Below, piece by piece: positions 8,679-17,210 of a stretch of DNA of 44,931 bases (positions within the stretch are counted from its first letter, which is position 1; each line of letters starts with the position of its first letter). A model generated the notes under the pieces. That model had not been told where the DNA came from. It did no database searches and saw nothing but the letters and a program-made list of their open reading frames with translations. Source of the stretch: Oscillospiraceae bacterium. GTDB taxonomy: Bacteria; Bacillota; Clostridia; Oscillospirales; Oscillospiraceae. Made by a program: the position numbers and the translations under genes. The stretch lies in NCBI GenBank assembly GCA_016286665.1, contig JAEETX010000014.1, forward strand, positions 1 to 44,931. Reading direction: 5' to 3'.

Positions 8679-9722
8679 TCACAAACACTCCTTCATTGCC
8701 GCCAGAAGGCGGTCGTTTTCTTCTTCGGTGCGCACCGCCATGCGGTACCAGCCCGGTCCCAGGCCGGGGAAATTGGCGCAGTCCCGGAGGGCGATCCCCT
8801 TTTTCCGCAGGTCCCCCAGCAGGCTTTCCGGCCCCCGAAACAGCAGATAGTTCACATCCGAGGGGCAGACCCAGAGGCCCATGGCCTCCAGCGCGGCGCG
8901 CAGCCTCGGCCGTTCCCGCTCAATGAGCGACACCGCCTTGCGGAGGAATCCTCCCTCCCCCAGGGCCGCCGCGCCCGCCGCCTGGGCCGGGGCGGACACG
9001 TCCCAGGGCGGCGTCAGAGCCGCCATGCGCCCCAGCAGAGCCTTGTCGGCGCTGAGACAGTAGCCCAGGCGCAGACCCGCCATGCCATAGCTTTTGGTGA
9101 AGGCCCGCAGAAGGAAAAGGCCGGGGAAATCCGCCAGACAGCCCTTCAGGCTCTCCCCCCCGCTCGCCAGCTCCAGGAAGCACTCGTCCACGAAAAGGCG
9201 GGTGTTTATCTGTTTACATAATGTAATTACTTCAATTATGAGCGCCGGGGGGAGCAGCCGCCCGGTAGGGTTGTTGGGATTGCAGAGGAAGACCGCATCC
9301 GGCCTTTCGGCGCGGAGCCAGTCCGGGAAGTCTTCGTCGGGAAGGAAACCCCGATCCTGACACAGAGGATACAGGACGGTCTCCCCGCCGAACAGCTTGA
9401 CGGCGGCGGCATATTCCGAAAAGGTGGGCGCCAGGGCCGCCGCTTTCCGTATCTTCGCCGCGGCGCAGAAGGAAAAGATCAGCCCGGAGGCTCCGTTGCC
9501 GCAGAGGATACTGCCCGCCGGGACCTCCTCCGCGGCGGCGATGGCCTTTACCAGGGCGCGGCAGTAGGGGTCCGGATAGCGGTCCGCGCGCGTCAGGGCT
9601 TCCGCCGCGGCGGCAATCACCGCCGGTGGGACCCCCAGGGGATTCGTGTTGGCGGAATAATCCAGCTCCACCGCTTCGCCGTAAATATCTCCCCCGTGGG
9701 GATTCTTGGTCTGATAATACAT
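8679..9722 (-). CDS. cobD: L-threonine-O-3-phosphate decarboxylase (CobD-type PLP enzyme)
   Basis: This is a fold-type I PLP enzyme related to histidinol-phosphate aminotransferase. Seen motifs are NPNNPTGRLLPP, the cofactor-binding FVDECFLEL and the lysine region FTKSYGMAGLRLGY. In cobalamin clusters this family makes (R)-1-amino-2-propanol phosphate, the linker that CbiB attaches to cobyric acid. The neighbours cbiB (4 bp upstream) and cobQ (abutting downstream) favour this over a role in histidine synthesis, which the sequence alone could not exclude. The length of 347 is normal. Confidence 0.9.
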   Translation of the reverse strand: MYYQTKNPHGGDIYGEAVELDYSANTNPLGVPPAVIAAAAEALTRADRYPDPYCRALVKAIAAAEEVPAGSILCGNGASGLIFSFCAAAKIRKAAALAPTFSEYAAAVKLFGGETVLYPLCQDRGFLPDEDFPDWLRAERPDAVFLCNPNNPTGRLLPPALIIEVITLCKQINTRLFVDECFLELASGGESLKGCLADFPGLFLLRAFTKSYGMAGLRLGYCLSADKALLGRMAALTPPWDVSAPAQAAGAAALGEGGFLRKAVSLIERERPRLRAALEAMGLWVCPSDVNYLLFRGPESLLGDLRKKGIALRDCANFPGLGPGWYRMAVRTEEENDRLLAAMKECL

Positions 9723-9726
9723 ATCG

Positions 9727-10704
9727 TTACCCCAGGATCAAAAACAGGATCACATATCGGATCGCCGCAGCCAGGATCAGGGCCAGAGCCGCCGTGGCGT
9801 ACAGCAGGCGGCCGGAACGGGGGATATCCTCGTATTCGATCTCCCGGACCGGGTCGCCGATGTATTCCTTCCGGTGCAGCTCCCCGTGATACCAGGCGTC
9901 TCCCGCCAGCCGCAGGCCCAGCAGCCCGGCGCAGACGGATTCGGTCTGGGCGGAATTGGGGCTGGCGTGCTTGTACCGGTCCCGCCGGAAGATGCGCCAG
10001 CCATTCTTCATATTCATGCCCAGGACGCCCCCCGCCAGCAGCATGAGCAGGGCGGAAATGCGGGCGGGGATGAAATTCACCACATCGTCCAGCTTGGCGG
10101 GGAAGAAGCCGATGTTTTTATAGGGTTCCTCCACATACCCCAGCATGGAATCCATGGTGTTGACCGCTTTGTAAAAGAAGCCCAGGGGCGCGCCGCCCAG
10201 CGCCAGAAACAGCAGGGGCGCCACGACGCCGTCGGAGGAATTCTCCGCCACGGTCTCCACCGCCGCCCGGGCCACGCCCTTGTCGTCCAGCCGCGTCACA
10301 TCCCGCCCCACGATCATGCTGACGGCGTAGCGGGAAGCCTCCAGGTCGCCGGTCTTCAGGGCGTGGAACACCTTCATGCTCTCGTCCCGCAGGGACTTGG
10401 TCGCCAGGATCTGCCAGCACATGATGCTTTCCAGCGCAAGGCGCAGCCAGGGGCTCACCCGGCCCGCCAGGCGCAGGATCACCAGCGGCAGCGTGAGGGA
10501 GACCCCGGCGGTCAGCAGCCAGAGGACGGCACCGGCGGTCTTCTCCCCCGCCGGCGTCTTGGGAAAGACGCGGCGCAGGCACTTTTCCAGCAGGGAGATC
10601 AGCTTGCCGATCCAGATCACCGGATGGGGCCAGCCGTGGGGGTCCCCGATGATGAGATCGATGACAAAGCCGATGGGCAGAGCCAGCAGCAGCGTGAGCT
10701 TCAT
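9727..10704 (-). CDS. cbiB: adenosylcobinamide-phosphate synthase (CbiB)
   Basis: This integral membrane enzyme joins the aminopropanol linker to the f carboxylate of adenosylcobyric acid. The N-terminus shows the family pattern GDPHGWPHPVIWIGK at residues 21-35. Several hydrophobic segments follow, with the conserved region DDKGVARAAVETVAENSSDGVVAP near 150 and another near the C-terminus (YKHASPNSAQTES). The length of 325 is typical. The ATG overlaps the stop of the cbiJ-cbiE-cbiT fusion by 4 bp. It sits next to cobD, which should make its substrate. Confidence 0.97.
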   Translation of the reverse strand: MKLTLLLALPIGFVIDLIIGDPHGWPHPVIWIGKLISLLEKCLRRVFPKTPAGEKTAGAVLWLLTAGVSLTLPLVILRLAGRVSPWLRLALESIMCWQILATKSLRDESMKVFHALKTGDLEASRYAVSMIVGRDVTRLDDKGVARAAVETVAENSSDGVVAPLLFLALGGAPLGFFYKAVNTMDSMLGYVEEPYKNIGFFPAKLDDVVNFIPARISALLMLLAGGVLGMNMKNGWRIFRRDRYKHASPNSAQTESVCAGLLGLRLAGDAWYHGELHRKEYIGDPVREIEYEDIPRSGRLLYATAALALILAAAIRYVILFLILG

Positions 10705-12680
10705 GCCTCTCCCCCTCCTGCCTGCATGGTGAAGATGAACACCGGGTTGAGGCCCGTCATGAGCCGGTAGGGCCCCGCTTTCCGGTCACGGGCCACGCTG
10801 AGAGAGACCGCCTCCGTCTCCGTAAAGGGAAATTCCTTCATCAGGGCCGTCATCTCCCCCACGGTCTCCAGGGTCACCGCCGTGACCACGATGCGCACCC
10901 GGGGATTCTTTTCCAGCAGGAGCGCGATGATTTCCCGCAGATTGCCGCCGCTGCCGCCGATGAAGGCGTGGGTGGGGGCGGGCAGATCCCGGCATGCGTC
11001 CGGCGCTTTGCCGGAGACCGGGGTCAGGTTTTCCACCCGCAGGCGGGCGGCGTTGGCGGTCATGAGCTCCAGGGCGTCCGCCTTGCGCTCGATGCCGTAG
11101 ACATGGCCCTTCCGGGCGATCATGGCCATCTCCAGGGCAACGCTGCCGGTGCCCGCGCCGATATCCCAGCAGACGGCGTTTTCCGTCAGCCGGAGCTTAC
11201 TGAGGCTCACGGCCCGGACCTCGCTCTTGGTCATGGGCACCGCCTCCTCCCGCTGGAACACGCTGTCCGGCAGGCCGGGGGTCAGCACCGCGTCGGGGCG
11301 GTCATTTTCGATCAGCACGGCGCTGAGGCTGTCGAAGTTCATTTCCGCCAGCGCCGAGGCCGGACCGGAGGTTAGCTTTTCCTCGGGGTAGCTGAGCTTT
11401 TCCCCCACGTGGACGGTCACATGCCCCAGGCCCGCTTCCGCGAGGCGCGCGCAGAGGCTGCCAGCGCCGTTGGGGCCGCCCACCAGAGCGAAGACCCGCG
11501 CGTGACGGCGCACGTCGGAAGCGATGTCGTGCTCCCGCCCGTGGAGGCTGACGGTCACCACGTCCTCATAGGAGGTCCCCAGCTTCGCACAGAGGCAGCT
11601 GAGGCTGCTGAGGCCGGGCAGCACCGTCACCCGGCAGAAATCCAGCAGCGGCAGCAGCTTCTTCGTGCCGCTGAAAAAGCCGCTGTCCCCGGACATGACC
11701 ACCGCGAAGCGGCGGTATTCCCCGTGGGCGCGGATATAATCGGCAATGGCCTCCGGCGCCACGGCGGCAAAGGTCCCCTGGCCCTGCCGGGCCACGGCTT
11801 CCAGCATCCGCTTCGCTCCGATGAGGCATTCCGCGTTCTCTATGCCTTCCCGCACCGCCAGGGTCATCTGATCCCGGCTGCCGGGGCCGATGCCCGCCAC
11901 GGCGACCTGCCGTTCCCGGCGGAAGCCGAAGCGAGCGCACAAAGCATCCACGGTCTCGGAAAGGTTCTTCCCCTCCCGCTGGGGCGGGCGGCCCAGAACG
12001 ATGAGCTTCGCCCCCGCGGCAGCGGCTGCCGCCGCCTTTTCCCGGAAGCCGCCGGCGCCGCCGCTGTCCTTGGTCACCAGGTAGTCCGCCCCGATGGCTT
12101 TCAGAGTGGCGACGTTCAGCTCCTGGGTGAAGGGGCCCTGCATGGCGATGATGTGGGCGGGCTTCAGGCCCGCAGCCTCGCAGGCTTCCAGGGAAGCCTG
12201 CATGGGCAGCACCCTGGCCCAGACCCGCTGGGCAAAATCGCGGATGCCGGTGTAAGCCCCCAGGGTCTTGCTGCCGGTGGTGAGGAGGATGTTCCCCTCA
12301 TGGTCATTGAGCCATTCCACCGCAGCGGCGATATCCGGCAGGAACACCGTGCCCTCCGGCACGGCGGAGTCCTCCCGCAGCACCCGCAGGTATTCCCTGC
12401 CCGAAGCCCGGCAGGCGGCGGCCACGTTCTCCGTCACCACGTCGGCATAGGGGTGGGTGGCGTCCAGCACCAGGTCAAAATCGTTCTCCCGCAGCAGGGA
12501 CAGCATCCCGGCTTCGTCCAGCCGCCCCGCCAGGACCCGCAGCCCCGGCGCAGGCTCCAGGAGGGTCTCCCCGTATTCCGTAGCCACGCAGGCGGTGACG
12601 GCGGCGTCCTTCTGGGCGCTGAGGAATTCCGCCAACTCCCGGCCCTCCGTGGTGCCGGCAAAGATGCAGAAATTATACAT
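10701..12680 (-). CDS. cbiJ-cbiE-cbiT: triple fusion: precorrin-6A reductase (CbiJ/CobK), CbiE and CbiT
   Basis: Three consecutive enzymes of corrin-ring synthesis are joined in one 659-residue chain. Residues 1-250 match CobK/CbiJ (FAGTTEGRELAEF near 7, THPYAD at 75-80, VTKDSGGAGGF near 202). Residues 258-455 match the CbiE C5-methyltransferase (VAGIGPGSRDQM at 261-272, VVMSGDSGFFSG near 327). Residues 480-659 match the CbiT C15-methyltransferase/decarboxylase (MTKSEVRA at 483-490, SAM-binding DIGAGTGSVALE at 506-517). CbiE-CbiT fusions are the well-known CobL form; the added N-terminal reductase is less usual. No stop or frameshift separates the parts. The reading frame overlaps cbiH by 8 bp and cbiB by 4 bp. 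Confidence 0.94.
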   Translation of the reverse strand: MYNFCIFAGTTEGRELAEFLSAQKDAAVTACVATEYGETLLEPAPGLRVLAGRLDEAGMLSLLRENDFDLVLDATHPYADVVTENVAAACRASGREYLRVLREDSAVPEGTVFLPDIAAAVEWLNDHEGNILLTTGSKTLGAYTGIRDFAQRVWARVLPMQASLEACEAAGLKPAHIIAMQGPFTQELNVATLKAIGADYLVTKDSGGAGGFREKAAAAAAAGAKLIVLGRPPQREGKNLSETVDALCARFGFRRERQVAVAGIGPGSRDQMTLAVREGIENAECLIGAKRMLEAVARQGQGTFAAVAPEAIADYIRAHGEYRRFAVVMSGDSGFFSGTKKLLPLLDFCRVTVLPGLSSLSCLCAKLGTSYEDVVTVSLHGREHDIASDVRRHARVFALVGGPNGAGSLCARLAEAGLGHVTVHVGEKLSYPEEKLTSGPASALAEMNFDSLSAVLIENDRPDAVLTPGLPDSVFQREEAVPMTKSEVRAVSLSKLRLTENAVCWDIGAGTGSVALEMAMIARKGHVYGIERKADALELMTANAARLRVENLTPVSGKAPDACRDLPAPTHAFIGGSGGNLREIIALLLEKNPRVRIVVTAVTLETVGEMTALMKEFPFTETEAVSLSVARDRKAGPYRLMTGLNPVFIFTMQAGGGEA

Positions 12681-13404
12681 CCCGGTATCCTCTGGGCGTG
12701 ATCAGCTCGCCGTTCACGATCCTGGTCGCGCTGTTGCCGATGAAGACGGTGCTGAACATGTCCACCGCCGTATCCCTGAGCTGGCCGAGGGTCAGTACCG
12801 TCCGGCCCTCGCCCTCCCTGCCGATGTTGCGGGCGACGCCGCAGGGCCGGTCCTCCGGCAGGGTGCGCAGCAGTATCTCGCAGGCGCGGCGCAGATGGTC
12901 CGGCCGCCCGCGGCTGGCGGGATTGTAAAGCACGATGGAAAAGTCCGCCTTTGCCGCGCCGTCCAGTCGCCGTTCGATGGTCTCCCAGGGCGTCAGCCGG
13001 TCGCTGAGGCTGACGACGGCGAAATCGTGGGTGAGGGGCGCGCCCAGGAGGGCCGCGCCGCTGCAGGCGGCGGTGAGGCCGGGGATCACTTCCACCTCCG
13101 GCTCCGTCTCCTCCCCCCGCAGCTCGTAGATCAGGGCGGCCATACCGTAAATGCCGCTGTCGCCGGAGCAGACCATCGCCACGTTTTCCCCGCTCTTTGC
13201 CAGGTCCAGGGCCATGCGGCAGCGGTCCGCTTCCTTGGTCATGGGGGTGGTGAGGGTCTTCTTGCCGGGATAACGGTCCTTGATCAGATCCACATAGACA
13301 TGGTAGCCCACGATGCTGTCGCAGCTTTGGATCGCCCGGTCCGCCCGGAGGGTCATGTTGTCCTCATCGCCGGGGCCCAGGCCCACCACATAGAGTTTAC
13401 CCAA
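12673..13404 (-). CDS. cbiH: cobalt-precorrin-3 C17-methyltransferase (CbiH/CobJ)
   Basis: This SAM-dependent tetrapyrrole methylase methylates C17 and drives ring contraction. The N-terminal motif YVVGLGPGDEDNMTLRA (residues 5-21) and the second motif VCSGDSGIYGMAALIYE near 97-113 are diagnostic for the family, and the GDSGIYGMA form points to CbiH/CobJ. The length of 243 fits the stand-alone form. It overlaps cbiG and the cbiJ-cbiE-cbiT gene by 8 bp each. The presence of CbiG and CbiD in the operon places it in the oxygen-independent pathway. Confidence 0.95.
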   Translation of the reverse strand: MGKLYVVGLGPGDEDNMTLRADRAIQSCDSIVGYHVYVDLIKDRYPGKKTLTTPMTKEADRCRMALDLAKSGENVAMVCSGDSGIYGMAALIYELRGEETEPEVEVIPGLTAACSGAALLGAPLTHDFAVVSLSDRLTPWETIERRLDGAAKADFSIVLYNPASRGRPDHLRRACEILLRTLPEDRPCGVARNIGREGEGRTVLTLGQLRDTAVDMFSTVFIGNSATRIVNGELITPRGYRDV

Positions 13405-14416
13405 AACGTACCTCCCTTTTCTCCGCAGCCAGAGCCACGGTCACGCCGTTCACGGCAGTTTTATGAACGATCAGTCTCTCCGCCCCCATCAGGGCTGCGC
13501 GCTCACAGACATTGTCCACGCCGGTGATCTTCGCCACGAATTCCGAGGGGGTAAAATCGCCGGGGAGGGCTTTCAGCTCCTCCGCGGTGTAGAAGCGCAC
13601 CGGCCAGCCCCGGTGTTCGCAGAAGGCCAGCAGGCCTTCTTCGTCTTTTTTCAGGTCGATGGAGGCGGCGCAGCAGACGGCGGCAGGGTCGATGTTCTCC
13701 CGCTCCAGCACCCCGTCCACGGCGGCGCGGATGGCTGCCTCCTCCGTGCCCCGGCGGCAGCCGACGCCCAGATGGAGCGCTTTGGGGACAAGCCGGAGAG
13801 TGGTGGCGAAGGGCTCTTTTTTCTCCCAGCCGATATAAACGCCCACGCTGCCGGCTATCCCCGGCGTCAGGCCGGGGGCCGGGTCCGTCAGGACGGGCAG
13901 CTCGCTGAGGAAGGGCACGTCCCCCTCCAGGATGGCGGCGGAAACCGCCTTGGCCGCCGGCATGCTGCTGAGGACATATCCGTTCTCCGTCGCCCAGGTG
14001 TCCACGCTGAAACGATGGTTCACGTCCGTGGCGGTGGTGAGGACGCACTGGGCCCCCAGGGTCTCCGCCAGCGTACGGGCCAGAGCGTTGGCCCCGCCGA
14101 TGTGGCCGCTGAGAAGGGGGATCACCCAGGTGCCCCGTTCATCCAGGCACAGCACCGCAGGGTCCGTCTTCTTGGAGCGGACATGAGGCGCGATGCTGCG
14201 CACCGCAATGCCCGCCGCTCCCACGAAAATGAGAGCGTCCATGCTCTGAAACAGTTCCCCGTAAAAAGGCAGGGAAGGCTGGGGGATGGACAGGAAGCCC
14301 GCCTCCGCAAAGCGCTCCAGGGTATAGCACGCCCCCTCCGCCTCCGGCAGGGCGGCTTTCACCCGCCTCGCCAGGGCGCAGCCCCGGCGGCTGTAGGCAA
14401 AGATCGCCAGCTTCAT
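13397..14416 (-). CDS. cbiG: cobalt-precorrin-5A hydrolase (CbiG)
   Basis: The enzyme opens the delta-lactone of cobalt-precorrin-5A and releases acetaldehyde, a step found only in the anaerobic pathway. The N-terminal part has IFVGAAGIAVRSIAPHV and LLSGHIGGANALAR; the C-terminal CbiG domain has LHLGVGCRRGT and CCAASIDLKKDE. The length of 339 is normal. The ATG at 14414-14416 is preceded by AAAGGA, which lies within one arm of an inverted repeat in the upstream leader, so translation may be gated by RNA structure. It is separated from cbiF by that 136-bp leader, unlike the tightly packed genes after it. Confidence 0.96.
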   Translation of the reverse strand: MKLAIFAYSRRGCALARRVKAALPEAEGACYTLERFAEAGFLSIPQPSLPFYGELFQSMDALIFVGAAGIAVRSIAPHVRSKKTDPAVLCLDERGTWVIPLLSGHIGGANALARTLAETLGAQCVLTTATDVNHRFSVDTWATENGYVLSSMPAAKAVSAAILEGDVPFLSELPVLTDPAPGLTPGIAGSVGVYIGWEKKEPFATTLRLVPKALHLGVGCRRGTEEAAIRAAVDGVLERENIDPAAVCCAASIDLKKDEEGLLAFCEHRGWPVRFYTAEELKALPGDFTPSEFVAKITGVDNVCERAALMGAERLIVHKTAVNGVTVALAAEKREVRFG

Positions 14417-14418
14417 TG

Positions 14419-14557
14419 ATGACCATTCCTTTCACCTAAGCCGGTAATACAAGCATGACCATAAAAAGGAATGGTCAGCAAACGCCCTGTTTTTCGGCTG
14501 CCCCTCTGCGGCGGAAAAAACGGCTTTAATCCAATAAAAGCGGAAACCCGTTTCAAC
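14419..14557 (-). repeat. structured leader, copy A, before cbiG
   Basis: This ~140-nt intergenic element is closely matched by another before cbiF. On the minus strand it starts at GTTGAAAC (14550-14557, containing the cbiF stop), passes a hairpin-prone block with GTTTTTC/GAAAAAC arms (14489-14520), then a 13-nt segment (14465-14477) perfectly complementary to 14420-14432. The latter contains the cbiG ribosome site (AAAGGA, complement of 14427-14432). A short alternative hairpin is possible between 14472-14477 and 14456-14461. The two pairings exclude each other, as in translational switches. Pairing is seen in sequence; regulation is inferred. Confidence 0.7.
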
Positions 14558-15308
14558 GTTCCGCCGTCCGGAATTCCGTGGTGAAGCCGGGGTCGTAGAG
14601 CTTCGAGCGGTCATACCTGTCCCCCAGGCAGCCCCCCACGATGATGAGGGAGGTCTTGGTGAGCCCGTTTTTCGTCACCGTCTCATGGAGCGTGCCCACG
14701 GTGCAGCGATACTGCTTTTCCTCCGGCCAGGTGGCCTTGTACACCACCGCCGCGGGGGTGTCTGCCGGGTAGCCTCCCGCCAGCAGCTCCGCCTGCAGCT
14801 TTTCCGTCAGGCTCGTGCTGAGAAAGAGCACCATGGTGGCCTGATGGGCGGCCAGCGAACGGATGGATTCCCGCTCCGGCACCGGTGTCCGGCCCGCGGC
14901 GCGGGTGATGATCACCGTCTGGCTCACGTCCGGCAGGGTGTATTCCTCCCGCAGGGCCGCCGCAGCGCCGCAGAAGGCGCTGACGCCGGGGCATACGTCA
15001 TAGTCGATGCCCAGGGCCTCCAGCTGGTCGAACTGCTCCCGCACCGCGCCGTAGATCGAGCTGTCCCCGGTGTGGAGGCGGACCGTGGTCTTCCCCGCCG
15101 CCTCGGCGGCCTTGACCACCTCGATCACCTGCTCCAGGGTCATCTTCGCGCTGTCATGGATCTCGCAGCCTTCCTTCGTTCCCTCCAGCAGGGCGGGGTT
15201 CACCAGACTCCCCGCATAGATCACCACGTCCGCTTCCTTCAAAAGCCGCGCGCCCCGCACCGTGATGAGGTCCGGCGCCCCGCTGCCCGCTCCCACAAAA
15301 TGTACCAT
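14553..15308 (-). CDS. cbiF: cobalt-precorrin-4 C11-methyltransferase (CbiF/CobM)
   Basis: This SAM-dependent methylase acts on C11 of cobalt-precorrin-4. The N-terminus HFVGAGSGAPDLITVRGARLL and LHTGDSSIYGAVREQ are typical, and YAGSLVNPALL is a hallmark of CobM/CbiF. I place the start at the ATG at 15306-15308, giving 251 residues, because it begins the conserved core and follows AAAGGA at 12-nt spacing. An upstream in-frame start at 15344 would read through the leader's inverted repeat. It stands alone between the two repeated leaders, so its translation may be controlled separately from the rest of the operon. Confidence 0.95.
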   Translation of the reverse strand: MVHFVGAGSGAPDLITVRGARLLKEADVVIYAGSLVNPALLEGTKEGCEIHDSAKMTLEQVIEVVKAAEAAGKTTVRLHTGDSSIYGAVREQFDQLEALGIDYDVCPGVSAFCGAAAALREEYTLPDVSQTVIITRAAGRTPVPERESIRSLAAHQATMVLFLSTSLTEKLQAELLAGGYPADTPAAVVYKATWPEEKQYRCTVGTLHETVTKNGLTKTSLIIVGGCLGDRYDRSKLYDPGFTTEFRTAER

Positions 15309-15309
15309 G

Positions 15310-15453
15310 TTTATGACCATTCCTTTCCCTATTGCTGAAAGCACGAAATGACCACGAAAAAGGAATGGTCATAAAGTGCCGTGTTTTTCGGTTGCCGCTC
15401 TGCGGCGAGAAAAACGGTAAATCTGACGGATAAAGGCCACAACTCGTTTCAAC
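15310..15453 (-). repeat. structured leader, copy B, before cbiF
   Basis: The second copy of the element described before cbiG. Perfect 17-nt arms lie at 15310-15326 and 15359-15375; the first contains the cbiF ribosome site (complement of 15321-15326). The central block at 15383-15416 can fold with GTTTTTC/GAAAAAC outer arms and an inner GCCGC/GCGGC stem. The competing short hairpin uses 15366-15371 and 15349-15354. The GTTGAAAC boundary is at 15446-15453. The spacer between the main arms differs from copy A while the arms are kept, which favours a structural role. Confidence 0.72.
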
Positions 15454-15456
15454 CTT

Positions 15457-16587
15457 TTATCCCTCCATGATCTTCTTCATCAATTCCCGCGCGTTGTCCG
15501 TCTCGCTCAGAAGTCCGTAAACATTGGAGAACAGCATGGCGCCGATCTCCAGGTCCTCTCCGGCCCGGTGCTTCAGGTTGAATTCCACCTTGGACGTCAC
15601 GCGCTTCAGGGTCTCGTCCCAGAAGCCCGCCTCCCGGATGATGCGCAGAGCTTCGTCGCAGCTGACGCAGTCCAGCACCGCGGCGATGGCCTCGCTCCCC
15701 ATTCCCGCCGCTCCGGCGTGAGCCGCCAGCAGTTCCACCCGGCAGTCGCCCCACTTGGAATGGGTGTTGAGCATATTGCCGGATATCTTCACCAGCTTGC
15801 CCACATGGCCCACCAGCAGCGCCCCGCGGAAGCCGAATTCCCGGCAGGCATCCAGGGAATCCCCGATGAAATTGCTGGTGAGGACCGCCTTTTTCCAGTC
15901 TGCATGAAGGCTGTCCTTGAGAAAATCCGCGCCGTAGTTGCCGGGGGTCAGCAGGGCGTACTGCGCCCCCTCCGCCCGGCGCTGCCGCAGCTCCACCCGG
16001 ATGGTCTCCACCAGGGCCTGTTCGCTCATGGGCTCCACGATGCCGGTGGTGCCCAGGATGGAGATGCCGCCCTGGATGCCCAGCCGGGGATTGAAGGTCT
16101 TTTTTGCCAGCTCCACGCCCGCGGGCGCGGAGATCACCACCCTGATCCCCCCATGATAGTCCATGAGGCGGCAGACCTCCTCCACGTTCTCCCGGATCAT
16201 GCGCCGGGGCGTGGAATTGATGGCCGCGTTGCCCACGGGCTGGTCAAGGCCCGGCTTCGTCACCCGGCCCACGCCCACGCCCCCGTCGATATCCACGCCG
16301 GGCGCTTCGGCACAGGTCACCTCCGCGTAGATCAGGGCTCCGGTGGTCACGTCCGGGTCGTCGCCCCCGTCCTTTTCCACGGCGCAGACGGCCTTCTCCT
16401 TCTCCAGAGATATCTCCTTCAACGGCAGCTCCAGAGGGATGCCCTTGGGTGTGAGGAGCTTTACCTTTTCCAGGCGCCGGCCGGTAAGCAGCATATAGGC
16501 GGCGGCCTTGGAGGCCGCGGCGGCGCAGGAGCCGGTGGTGTACCCCAAACGCATCTGCTTGCCGTCCACCGTCACATAGCGGTCCAT
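15457..16587 (-). CDS. cbiD: cobalt-precorrin-5B C1-methyltransferase (CbiD)
   Basis: CbiD methylates C1 and is specific to the anaerobic pathway. The start is characteristic: KQMRLGYTTGSCAAAASKAAA at residues 10-30. Further conserved parts are GVGVGRVTKPGLDQPVGNAAIN near 105-126 and GISILGTTGIVEPMSEQAL near 175. The length of 376 is normal. Its ATG shares one base with the cbiC stop (TGATG), indicating coupled translation. It is followed by leader copy B rather than by an overlapping gene. Confidence 0.97.
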   Translation of the reverse strand: MDRYVTVDGKQMRLGYTTGSCAAAASKAAAYMLLTGRRLEKVKLLTPKGIPLELPLKEISLEKEKAVCAVEKDGGDDPDVTTGALIYAEVTCAEAPGVDIDGGVGVGRVTKPGLDQPVGNAAINSTPRRMIRENVEEVCRLMDYHGGIRVVISAPAGVELAKKTFNPRLGIQGGISILGTTGIVEPMSEQALVETIRVELRQRRAEGAQYALLTPGNYGADFLKDSLHADWKKAVLTSNFIGDSLDACREFGFRGALLVGHVGKLVKISGNMLNTHSKWGDCRVELLAAHAGAAGMGSEAIAAVLDCVSCDEALRIIREAGFWDETLKRVTSKVEFNLKHRAGEDLEIGAMLFSNVYGLLSETDNARELMKKIMEG

Positions 16588-17210
16588 CAGCGGGAAATCT
16601 GATACACCAGGGCGTTCACGATGGCGGCGGCCACGTTGCTGCCGCCCTTGCGCCCCCTGGCGACGATGTAGGGCGCGGAGGATTCGATGATCTGCTCCTT
16701 GCTCTCCACCACGTTGACGAAGCCCACGGGCACCCCGATCACCAGGGCCGGGGAGACCTCCCCCGCGTCCATCAGCTCCCGCAGCCGCATGAGGGCGGTG
16801 GGGGCGTTGCCGATGGCGAAGATAAGGGGCTTCGTGAGACGGGCTGCGTGCTCCATGCTCACCACCGCACGGGTGATGCCCCGCGCCTTGGCTTCGGCCG
16901 CTACGTCCGGGTCGGACATGAAGCAGTGGACTTCGCCGCCCAGCTTCTCCAGCACCGTTTTGTTGATGCCGCTGCGGGCCATCTGTGTGTCCGTCACGAT
17001 GTCGCAGCCGCCGCGGAGGGCTTCGATGCCCTTCGTGACCGCGTGCTCCGAAAACACCAGGTTGTCCGCGTAGTCGAAATCCGCGGTGGTGTGGATCACT
17101 CGCTTGATGACCAGCTCGTTCTCGCTGTCCAGCTTCCGATCCCCCAGCAGCTCCGTGATGATTTCGAAGCTGCGCTTTTCAATGTCCATGGGCTTGATGA
17201 TCTCAGGCAT
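16587..17210 (-). CDS. cbiC: cobalt-precorrin-8 methylmutase (CbiC/CobH)
   Basis: The enzyme moves the methyl group from C11 to C12 to give cobyrinic acid. It is recognised by the family pattern IEKRSFEIITELL near residue 10, VIKRVIHTTADFDY near 40-53 with the catalytic histidine, and DTQMARSGINK near 78. The C-terminal segment PLIFAIGNAPTALMRL is also typical. The length of 207 is normal. It overlaps cbiA by 8 bp upstream and shares one base with cbiD downstream. It supplies the substrate of CbiA. Confidence 0.96.
   Translation of the reverse strand: MPEIIKPMDIEKRSFEIITELLGDRKLDSENELVIKRVIHTTADFDYADNLVFSEHAVTKGIEALRGGCDIVTDTQMARSGINKTVLEKLGGEVHCFMSDPDVAAEAKARGITRAVVSMEHAARLTKPLIFAIGNAPTALMRLRELMDAGEVSPALVIGVPVGFVNVVESKEQIIESSAPYIVARGRKGGSNVAAAIVNALVYQISR

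Noticed and set aside
7410-9221. A 603-codon open frame antisense to cobQ and cobD
   Set aside because: It crosses two well-identified cobalamin genes and shows no domain of its own.
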